A stretch of 41,500 nt of DNA from Candidatus Omnitrophota bacterium (GTDB taxonomy: Bacteria > Omnitrophota > Gorgyraeia > Zapsychrales > Fredricksoniimonadaceae): positions 1-41,500 of the forward strand of contig JADFXX010000017.1 in the NCBI GenBank assembly GCA_015233335.1, read 5' to 3'. Below, one piece after another: positions 34,957 through 41,500 of this stretch (within the stretch, counting starts at the first letter, position 1; every line of letters starts with the position of its first letter). The translations under genes were made by a program, and so were the position numbers. A model generated the notes under the pieces. That model was not told where the DNA came from. It saw nothing but the letters and a program-made list of their open reading frames with translations, and did no database searches.

Positions 34957-35235
34957 TTATTCCCGAGGTTTTGTGGCTTCAGCAAATGTTTTATCGGTCT
35001 CTTCCACTAAAATGGTGCACTCATTGGCAAAAAACCGCAAAATTCCTGAACGTATCGGTATGCGGTGCTTCCAATCGACAATAATATCGCCCTGCTGCAC
35101 CAACCCAATCAGGGGATAATGATATGCCAAAAGCTCATACTCGCTGCTGTCCCCAATGATAAATAAACTATTCACCTCATTTTCAAAAATCAGATTCTTT
35201 GGGCTTAAAATAACACAGCGAAAGTTATTTTTCAT
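34957..35235 (-). CDS. atpC: F-type ATPase epsilon subunit, beta-sandwich domain only
   Basis: A 92-residue epsilon subunit. The N-terminal beta sandwich is clear: ILSPKNLIFENEVNSLFI, the loop GDSSEYELLAYHYPLIG and the following GDIIVDW. The protein ends right after this domain, so the C-terminal helix pair that inhibits ATP hydrolysis in standard epsilon is missing. It overlaps the alpha stop codon by 4 bases (ATGA), an arrangement I do not recognise from standard operons where epsilon follows beta. Confidence 0.87.
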   Translation of the reverse strand: MKNNFRCVILSPKNLIFENEVNSLFIIGDSSEYELLAYHYPLIGLVQQGDIIVDWKHRIPIRSGILRFFANECTILVEETDKTFAEATKPRE

Positions 35236-36776
35236 TTTTTAGCTGCAGCCATAGGCTCTGTTTTGGGGCTTATGGGCTCATATTCATCAAAACTATCCAG
35301 CTCATCTTTTTTTCGTTTGTTTATAATATCCTGAACAAAAGCACCGGCCAGCTCAGTTATGCCCTTTTCAACGTCCGGCTCTAGTTTGCGTTTTTCACGG
35401 ATCAATTTTAAAAGCTGTGGATTTTTCTTCTGGGAGAAATTTAAAAGATCGTCTTGAAAAATACGGACCTCAGGAATGGTCAACTCATTCATCATTTTTT
35501 TGTTAAACGCATAAAAAATAATGACTTGAATTTCCTGAGAAACAGGCTTATCTTTATCCTGACGTAAAATTTCCGTAAGAATGGCCCCGCGTTTGAGTTT
35601 CTCTAAAGTCTCATCCGAATGACCGCTCGCCTTTAACTTAGAAATACGCAGCAATTCGCGGTATTGCAAATATTCAAGACGAAGAGGACCAGAGAGGGTC
35701 TTGATCGCAGGCCACTGCACCTTTGAACCCACCCGAGAGACCGACAGCCCAAGATCCAGAGCCGGTTTTTGACCCTCACCGAATAAGCTCGCACTCAAAT
35801 AAATCTGTCCGTCGGTCATGGAAATTAGATTTGACGGCACGAAAGCGGTCAGATCGCCTTCCAAGATCTCAACAATGGGAAAAAATGTAACCGAGCCTCC
35901 GCCTCGTTTTTCATCCAAATAACACGCACGTTCGATCATTTTGGAGTGCAGATAAAAAATGTCCCCAGGATAAGAGTCACGGCCCGGAGGCCTTCCTAAA
36001 AGCAGGGAAATTTCACGATAAGCCCAGGCATGTTTGGTAAAGTCATCAAAACCTATAAAAACATTCTTACCTTGATGAAGAAAATGTTCCGCCATGGAAC
36101 AAGCCACATAGGGTGCCAGGTATTGCTGCCCCGGCGGGGCCGATGCTCCGGCGGATATAATTAAGCTATACTTAAAACATTCATGGTCCTTAAATAGCTG
36201 CACTATTTTGGCCAATGCCGAACGCGGCTTGCCTATGGCACAATAAATACAAATAACACCGGTATTGTTCTGGTTTAGGATCGTGTCCGTGACAAAGGTG
36301 GTTTTGCCCGTGCTTTTGTCCCCCAGGATCAGCTCACGCTGGCCCATCCCAATGGGAATCATTGCGTCAAGAACCTTGATGCCGGTTTCCAATGTTTTCT
36401 TCAGAGGCTGACGTACAAGGATCGGCGGTGAGTCGGGAAAAATCGAGTTTTTCTTCTCAAACTCAATGGGGCCCAAACCGTCCAATGGCTCAGCCAAAGG
36501 GCTTACAATACGTCCTATAAAATTCTCTCCGACAGGAGTATCGAAAGGTTCAATGGAAGCCACAGCTTTGTCACCTGTCTTAATCTTATCTGTTTCTTTA
36601 ATAATTAATACTTGGGCTTCCTGCTCATTAAAACCGACAATCATTCCGATCGTTCCATAACCGAACTTGATGAGCTGTCCATTGATGCAATTACGAAAGC
36701 CTTGAACAAGAACAATACAGCCTCGCATAGCCTTGACTTGACCGACTTCCGTGTACTGTAATGCCATGCTGCTCAT
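35232..36776 (-). CDS. atpA: F-type ATPase alpha subunit, N-terminally short
   Basis: A 514-residue non-catalytic subunit with all core motifs: P-loop GDKSTGKT (152-159), IYCAIGKPRS, DDFTKHAWAYR, GRPPGRDSYPGDIFYLHS, and the arginine finger R348 in GLSVSRVG. The protein starts almost directly in the beta-barrel (VGQVKAMRGCIVLVQG), so the roughly 20-residue helix that normally binds delta/OSCP is missing. The C-terminus has an extra acidic and proline-rich tail ending PMAAAKK. GAGG precedes the ATG at 36776. It follows the 437-residue membrane protein gene by 14 bases and is the first ATPase gene. Confidence 0.94.
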   Translation of the reverse strand: MSSMALQYTEVGQVKAMRGCIVLVQGFRNCINGQLIKFGYGTIGMIVGFNEQEAQVLIIKETDKIKTGDKAVASIEPFDTPVGENFIGRIVSPLAEPLDGLGPIEFEKKNSIFPDSPPILVRQPLKKTLETGIKVLDAMIPIGMGQRELILGDKSTGKTTFVTDTILNQNNTGVICIYCAIGKPRSALAKIVQLFKDHECFKYSLIISAGASAPPGQQYLAPYVACSMAEHFLHQGKNVFIGFDDFTKHAWAYREISLLLGRPPGRDSYPGDIFYLHSKMIERACYLDEKRGGGSVTFFPIVEILEGDLTAFVPSNLISMTDGQIYLSASLFGEGQKPALDLGLSVSRVGSKVQWPAIKTLSGPLRLEYLQYRELLRISKLKASGHSDETLEKLKRGAILTEILRQDKDKPVSQEIQVIIFYAFNKKMMNELTIPEVRIFQDDLLNFSQKKNPQLLKLIREKRKLEPDVEKGITELAGAFVQDIINKRKKDELDSFDEYEPISPKTEPMAAAKK

Positions 36777-36790
36777 TAGGGCCTCATTTC

Positions 36791-38104
36791 TTAAGGTTTC
36801 CCTGCTTGCTGGGGTGGGGGCTCGCTCTTTATTTTCTTATCTTTGGAACGGACAAGCCAAATCACAAAATTGACCAGTGTCAAAAAGCCCACAAAAAGCA
36901 ACACCCACCCTATAAAACTCCAAGCTGTACTTGCCTCAAATTTTTTGTTATACATGACCTTGGAAACATCGGAAACACTTTTAAGCGCCTGGACTTTCTG
37001 CAACACATTCTCAACCTTGCTCTTTTCTAAATCCTCGCGAAAAACAGCCAATAATTTTTCTAGGGTCTCAACATCTTTTTGGGCATATTCATAAGTCTTT
37101 TGATTGATCCGGTAGGCGCTGATATGTTCGAGTATAGGGTGTTCGACCGCTTGAGAAGTCTCTATGTCCTTCAGATAACCGGATATACGGTCCATCAAAA
37201 ACTTAGTGCTTTCCTCATATTTAGAATCTTTGAGATAATCAAAAACATATTTGGCGCGGGAACGCAAATAATCTATTTTGATCTGCTTGATCGTCCAGAT
37301 ATCCAATATCCCAACAGAATATCTCTTCTTCTGCCCCGGACTCAAATCTTCTTCCTTAAACAAAAATGGCAATTGTTTCGCCATATCGAAACGCACATCA
37401 AAACCCTGATCCTCGATGACATCCTCAATCTTGACTTCCTGCGGCAGATAATCTTTATGTTTAAAATGTTTGACCACCTGGGCCGGATTCTCAACTTCAA
37501 TCGTCAGGTGAATAATTTTAGGCTGTTGGGTTTGCCCGGGATCAGATCTCCAATAATCAACACTCAAAGCGTCATTTTGTATCCTTTTAATCTCTTTTGT
37601 ATAAGTCCTGTAACCATCAATACGCTTTTCAATACTGTCCACATTAGCGCTCTGAAGATTCACAATATAATCAATTTTTGTCATTAAACGGGTTTTCAAA
37701 ATTTCCGCTTTTTGGGCATCGTGCACCTTGCCAAGCGTGGAATATCCTTCCTCTATTTGTTTCTTAATCAATCCTACCTGATCGGGAGTTACCAGCCATT
37801 TGTCTTTAATATGAATACGGAAGGTTTTGGTTTCTTTAGGCTTTAAGGCCACATCACCGTGCACATAATAATCTGCGTCATCAACGCTGTAATCTAACTG
37901 AAGGCCGTTGGTATCCAAAATGTCAGCAGCGGCAAGCTCGCCCGGAAGATCAAATTTAACCGTGGAATTTTTGGATGCATCCGCACCGTTAACCGCCATG
38001 ACGTTGATATAAATATCACCGCGTGCCCATGGCATCAGCCCAAAAGAAAAAATAATGCCGGCCGTTAAAGTTTTAAGAATATAGATGGCTTTGTTTCTCA
38101 TCAT
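36791..38104 (-). CDS. Membrane-anchored protein with duplicated ectodomain, unknown family
   Basis: A 437-residue protein that I do not recognise. It has a signal peptide (about residues 1-29), a large extracytoplasmic part, one C-terminal membrane helix (about 396-418) and a 19-residue basic, proline-rich cytoplasmic tail. The ectodomain appears to contain two copies of one module: a beta part with LPGEL...DILDTNG and LPQEV...DVIEDQG, then a K-E-T/Q-K-K-x-[FY] strand, then a WLVTPDQ/WTIKQIK turn and a long helix or coiled coil. The copies run about 50-175 and 215-365. Its ATG overlaps the stop of the giant repeat gene by one base (TAATG) and it precedes alpha by 14 bases, so it may link the repeat protein to the ATPase. 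The function is unknown. Confidence 0.8.
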   Translation of the reverse strand: MMRNKAIYILKTLTAGIIFSFGLMPWARGDIYINVMAVNGADASKNSTVKFDLPGELAAADILDTNGLQLDYSVDDADYYVHGDVALKPKETKTFRIHIKDKWLVTPDQVGLIKKQIEEGYSTLGKVHDAQKAEILKTRLMTKIDYIVNLQSANVDSIEKRIDGYRTYTKEIKRIQNDALSVDYWRSDPGQTQQPKIIHLTIEVENPAQVVKHFKHKDYLPQEVKIEDVIEDQGFDVRFDMAKQLPFLFKEEDLSPGQKKRYSVGILDIWTIKQIKIDYLRSRAKYVFDYLKDSKYEESTKFLMDRISGYLKDIETSQAVEHPILEHISAYRINQKTYEYAQKDVETLEKLLAVFREDLEKSKVENVLQKVQALKSVSDVSKVMYNKKFEASTAWSFIGWVLLFVGFLTLVNFVIWLVRSKDKKIKSEPPPQQAGKP

Positions 38105-41100
38105 TATTCGCTCTCATACCAGCTCTTGACCACAATATCCTGTACATTCATGGCCTCGCGCAGGGCCGCGATCTTAGCGTTAATCTCTTCTAATTTCTCG
38201 TTAACTTTTTCCATATCCCCAGCTTCTTTGCCCTTGAGCGGTGTTACGGCCATGGCTTGTTGCAAGCCTGCTTTTTTAGCCTCTTGATCCAGGAACCTAT
38301 TAAGCTTATCTACGGTTTCTTGCGCCATTCCCGGATTATTCTGGGCGCCCTGGGTCAATTGTGTTGCTGCATCCTGAATATTCTGAATGGCATCTTCAAG
38401 ATTTTTCAACTTCTGATAAACGTTAGGTGTTGCGCCATTGACACCCAGATCAGTAATAATCTGTTGGGCAAAGGACATGGCAGCTGCGGCATTGTTAGAA
38501 GCCTGGTTAACGGCGCTATTAGGACCATTTAAGCTTCCAAAAAGCGTGTTTGTCGTAGTACTTGTAGGGGCTCCTATCAGGCCTTGCACAGATTTAATTG
38601 TACCAAAAACCGTAGTGCTGGAAGACGTATCGCTGGTCGTTCCTAAGGAGCCCTGGATCGCTTGAACAATTCCTAAGATTTGATTAACCGTGGTATTCCC
38701 GGAAACGCTCTTGACTAGTTGTGAAATATTATACAACTGACCAAACAGCGTATCGGTCCCTGTATCTGAAGGAGTACCGACCCGGTTAAATACAGTTTGC
38801 ATATTGGTCATCAGCGTATTAAGACCGCTCCAATTAATATTGGCCGTGGAGGATGCTCCGACACTTTGCCAATTGATCCCGCCATGGCTTTCGTTAGAAA
38901 CATCAGTCCAGTTGATACCGCTTGTGGTTTCCACAGCAATATTTGTCCAGTTGACACCGGAGTTGGAGAATTGGCTGAAATTCTCAAAATTAATGCCGCT
39001 GGAAGTAATTACGCCGAGGCCCGCCCAATTGACACTGGCAGTAGAAAGAAGGTCCATCCCTTCCCAGTTGATCCCGCTGGTTGATAAAGTGCCTATATTG
39101 TTCCAATTAACCCCAGAACGGGTTAAAATATTCAGATCATTCCAATTGATACCTGTAGTTGATATTTTTCTGATATCCTGCCAGTTGATACCTGCATCGC
39201 TAAGGGCCGCAAAATCACTCCAATTGATATTAGAGTTAGCCAAAAACGCAAGCCCAGCCCAATTGACGCCGCCATTAGATATTTGATATAAGGAAGTCCA
39301 ATTAATATTGGCAGCGGCCAATGCTTCCAGAGACTGCCAATTAGCCCCGGCATTGGACAAAGAACCTATACCAGTCCAATTGATCGCTGTAGTTGTCATG
39401 ACCCCTAAATCAATCCAATTGATGCCGGCATCAGACATGACTGCAAAAGAAGACCAATTAATACCGCTCCTGGAAAGCACTCCAAGATTAGACCAGTTAA
39501 TTGATTTACGGCTCAAAACATTAAATTCATTCCAGTTTATTCCTGTATCGCTCAATACTCCTAAATCATTCCAATTAATACCACTCTTAGAAAGCACCCC
39601 GAAGTCGTTCCAATTGATCCCTGTTCTGCCCAATACTCTAAAGTCATCCCAATTGATCCCTGTTTTACTCAATACCCCTAAATCATTCCAATTGATACCT
39701 GTCTGAGTTAATACCGCCAAATCATTCCAATTAATACTGGTATTGGTAAATACATTCAGGTCATTCCAGTTAATTCCAATGCGGCTCAACACATTCAGGT
39801 CGTTCCAGTTAATGCCTGTCTTTGTGAATACCCCTAAATCACTCCAATTAATCCCTGTACGTGTTAATACATTCATGTCTTCCCAATTAACTCCAATCCT
39901 ACTTAATACCCCGAAGTCATTCCAATTGATCCCCGTACGGCTTAAGACATTCATATCGCTCCAGTTGACCCCGATCTTGCTCAACACTCCAAAATCATTC
40001 CAATTAACTCCAGTCCGAGTTAGCACGTTCATATCTTCCCAATTGACCCCAACCTTACTTAATACTCCTAAATCATCCCAGTTAATCCCCACACGGCTGA
40101 ACCTATTGAAGTCATACCAATTAATCCCTGATTGGCTCAAAACATTCAGATCATACCAGTTAATCCCCGCATGGCTTAACACATCCATATCGTTCCAATT
40201 GACCCCAACCTTACTCATGACCCCAAAATCATTCCAGTTGATTCCCGTACGTGTTAACACATTTACATCATTCCAATTAATCCCTGTATGACTTATGACA
40301 TTTAGGTCATTCCAGTTAATCCCTGTCTTGCTTAAAACCCCAAAATCATTCCAATTGATCCCTGTTCGAGTAACCACATTCATATCTTCCCAGTTAAGTC
40401 CAACCTTGCTTAATACCCCAAAATCATTCCAGTTGATCCCTGTGCGGGTTAAAACATTCATATCATTCCAATTGACCCCAACCTTACTCAACACTCCAAA
40501 ATCATTCCAATTAAGCCCTGTTTTACTCAATACACTAAAATCATTCCAATTGATCCCTGTTCGCGTTAGCACATTCATATCTGCCCAATTAACTCCAACC
40601 TTACTTAACACCCCAAAATCATTCCAGTTGATCCCTGATTGAGTCAACACATTCATGTCATACCAATTGACTCCCACATGACTTAATACTCCTAGATCAT
40701 TCCAATTAATTCCCGTCTTGCTTAATACCCCAAAATCCCCCCAATTTATTCCCGTGCGGCTTAACACGTTCATGTCGTTCCAATTAATGTGTGTATTACT
40801 TAAGACTCCAATATCACTCCAGTTAACGGTCTTAGACATAAGCTCAATCTCCGCCCAGTTAACATTAGCATTTGAAATTTGATACAAAGAGGCCCAGTTG
40901 ATGCCTTGATTAGCTAAAAATGCAATAGCATCCCAATTAACTCCGGAAGTTGACAAAATTCCGACACCATTCCAATTAATTCCTGAGTTAAGCATTATTG
41001 TAAAATCATTCCAGTTAATGGTAGCTTGTGTCATTTTTCCTAAATCGGTCCAATTAATGCCTGACTTGCTCAACACCCCAAAGTCATACCAATTAATTCC

Positions 41101-41500
41101 CGTACGGCTTAATACATCAATCTCATTCCAGTTAATCCCCGTTTTGCTTAACACACCAAAATCATTCCAGTTAACTCCAGCCTTGCTTAATACTCCAAAA
41201 TCATTCCAGTTAATTCCATTACGGCTTACCACATTTATGTCATACCAGTTTATTCCGGCTTTAGTCATGACCCCTAAATCATTCCAATTGATCCCTGCTT
41301 TGCTAAATACTCCAAAATCATTCCAGTTAAGACCTGTCTTACTTAGTACCCCAAAATCATTCCAGTTAAGACCTGTCTTACTTAGCACCCCAAAATCATT
41401 CCAGTTAATCCCTGTCTTACTTAACACCCCAAAATCATTCCAGTTAAGACCTGTCTTGGTTAATACCGCTAAATCACCCCAATTCATTCCAATCTTCGTC
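38104..41500 (-). CDS. C-terminal part of a giant 13-residue-repeat protein (start outside window)
   Basis: An open frame of more than 1,130 residues that continues beyond the right edge; the Met at 41485-41487 is only a repeat-internal residue (T-K-I-G-M-N-W). The first 890 visible residues are 69 tandem units of 13 residues, N-W-x-D-F-x-V-L-S-x-T-G-I. About 80 residues then contain three T-L/V-F-G motifs, followed by alanine/glutamine-rich and coiled-coil segments (GDMEKVNEKLEEINAKIAAL) to the end VVKSWYESE. No membrane helix or cell-wall anchor is seen in this part. The protein is probably exported and elongated, but that is inference. It is the first visible gene of the minus-strand block and overlaps the 437-residue protein's start codon. 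Confidence 0.9.
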   Translation of the reverse strand, partial: TKIGMNWGDLAVLTKTGLNWNDFGVLSKTGINWNDFGVLSKTGLNWNDFGVLSKTGLNWNDFGVFSKAGINWNDLGVMTKAGINWYDINVVSRNGINWNDFGVLSKAGVNWNDFGVLSKTGINWNEIDVLSRTGINWYDFGVLSKSGINWTDLGKMTQATINWNDFTIMLNSGINWNGVGILSTSGVNWDAIAFLANQGINWASLYQISNANVNWAEIELMSKTVNWSDIGVLSNTHINWNDMNVLSRTGINWGDFGVLSKTGINWNDLGVLSHVGVNWYDMNVLTQSGINWNDFGVLSKVGVNWADMNVLTRTGINWNDFSVLSKTGLNWNDFGVLSKVGVNWNDMNVLTRTGINWNDFGVLSKVGLNWEDMNVVTRTGINWNDFGVLSKTGINWNDLNVISHTGINWNDVNVLTRTGINWNDFGVMSKVGVNWNDMDVLSHAGINWYDLNVLSQSGINWYDFNRFSRVGINWDDLGVLSKVGVNWEDMNVLTRTGVNWNDFGVLSKIGVNWSDMNVLSRTGINWNDFGVLSRIGVNWEDMNVLTRTGINWSDLGVFTKTGINWNDLNVLSRIGINWNDLNVFTNTSINWNDLAVLTQTGINWNDLGVLSKTGINWDDFRVLGRTGINWNDFGVLSKSGINWNDLGVLSDTGINWNEFNVLSRKSINWSNLGVLSRSGINWSSFAVMSDAGINWIDLGVMTTTAINWTGIGSLSNAGANWQSLEALAAANINWTSLYQISNGGVNWAGLAFLANSNINWSDFAALSDAGINWQDIRKISTTGINWNDLNILTRSGVNWNNIGTLSTSGINWEGMDLLSTASVNWAGLGVITSSGINFENFSQFSNSGVNWTNIAVETTSGINWTDVSNESHGGINWQSVGASSTANINWSGLNTLMTNMQTVFNRVGTPSDTGTDTLFGQLYNISQLVKSVSGNTTVNQILGIVQAIQGSLGTTSDTSSSTTVFGTIKSVQGLIGAPTSTTTNTLFGSLNGPNSAVNQASNNAAAAMSFAQQIITDLGVNGATPNVYQKLKNLEDAIQNIQDAATQLTQGAQNNPGMAQETVDKLNRFLDQEAKKAGLQQAMAVTPLKGKEAGDMEKVNEKLEEINAKIAALREAMNVQDIVVKSWYESE
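38530..38785 (-). repeat. Three T-L/V-F-G repeats in the tail of the giant protein
   Basis: The units read GTPSDTGTDTLFGQL, GTTSDTSSSTTVFGTI and GAPTSTTTNTLFGSL. Each is followed by a short hydrophobic helix-like stretch such as LVKSV or VQGLI. The spacing is uneven (about 50 then 25 residues). Similar T-L-F-G-containing Ser/Thr-rich units occur in fibre- or stalk-like surface proteins, so this may be a flexible or trimeric stalk. The role is inferred. Confidence 0.6.
38797..41500 (-). repeat. Tandem array of 69 or more 39-base units encoding N-W repeats
   Basis: I counted 69 consecutive NW (once NF) units in the translation; all are 13 residues except one of 12 (NWAEIELMSKTV). Consensus positions: N1, W2, D4, hydrophobic 5, V7, L8, S/T9, T/S/A11, G12, I/V/L13. 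N1 with D4 forms a helix capping box, and G12 followed by a hydrophobic residue is a typical helix C-cap, so each unit may fold as one short helix. Units near the right edge are almost identical at the DNA level, while those toward the C-terminus are strongly diverged. The array continues past the window. Confidence 0.95.

Noticed and set aside
39308..40642. Three long plus-strand open frames with a periodic N-T-P-K-S-F-Q-L-I-P-V pattern
   Set aside because: They are the antisense reading of the 39-base repeats; the periodicity is a by-product of the coding array on the minus strand.
38797..41500. CRISPR array or non-coding satellite
   Set aside because: The 39-base period is an exact multiple of three and an open frame with conserved amino acids runs through it, with much synonymous variation; there are no unique spacers.
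38797..41500. N-W-S/T units as targets of the STT3 enzyme
   Set aside because: Only about 12 of 69 units have S or T after NW, Trp in the middle of a sequon is unfavourable, and most units are N-W-N; no sequence support for a link.

Overview
The window looks like chromosomal DNA of a Gram-negative, probably uncultivated bacterium. Coding is dense: about 37 protein genes, no intergenic stretch over about 120 bases, and many 1-4 base stop/start overlaps. No tRNA, rRNA, CRISPR array, insertion sequence or prophage was seen. My best guess for the lineage is Omnitrophota or a related PVC-group phylum. That is inference from the mix of STT3- and TMTC-like GT-C glycosyltransferases, a hybrid type II secretion/type IV pilus locus and a giant repeat protein; no marker gene here settles it.

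Layout. (1) Bases 1-10190, minus strand: one long operon behind a consensus sigma-70 promoter (TTGACA-17-TATAAT, 10162-10190). It reads leuC-leuD-ilvD-aroC, then a short-chain dehydrogenase, a tiny HicB-like protein, a cNMP-fold/MinD-like/patatin fusion, a CE4 polysaccharide deacetylase, a GHL10-type glycoside-hydrolase-like protein and the start of a TMTC/PMT-like membrane glycosyltransferase cut by the window edge. It therefore joins leucine/valine/aromatic biosynthesis to envelope functions. (2) Bases 10187-18769, minus strand: GNAT acetyltransferase, PIG-L deacetylase, uppP, GST, Nudix hydrolase, a receiver-only regulator with its histidine kinase, a small membrane protein, elbB, and an OmpR-type regulator with its kinase. 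(3) Bases 18748-21957, plus strand: the only plus-strand genes, a membrane-anchored trypsin-like protease followed by an STT3/PglB-type oligosaccharyltransferase. (4) Bases 21988-41500, minus strand: a very long co-directional block. In transcription order it holds a giant repeat protein (N-terminus outside the window), a 437-residue membrane-anchored protein with an internally duplicated ectodomain, a rearranged F-type ATPase locus (alpha, epsilon, c, second c-like, b-delta fusion, gamma, beta; no subunit a), then gspE, gspF, a zinc metalloprotease, gspG, gspI, gspJ, gspK, a pilM-pilN fusion, a pilO-like gene and a TPR protein.

Most unusual part. At least 69 near-perfect 13-residue repeats, consensus N-W-x-D-F-x-V-L-S-x-T-G-I, lie at 38797-41500. 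Their gene overlaps the start codon of the 437-residue protein by one base and runs on into the rotary ATPase. The ATPase has its core F1 subunits with intact nucleotide-binding motifs but an unfamiliar gene order, two different Glu-bearing c-type proteolipids, an alpha lacking the usual N-terminal helix, an epsilon lacking its C-terminal helices, and no a subunit in view. I suggest as a hypothesis that the repeat protein, the 437-residue protein and this ATPase form one envelope-spanning machine, perhaps exported or assembled with help from the pseudopilus genes downstream.
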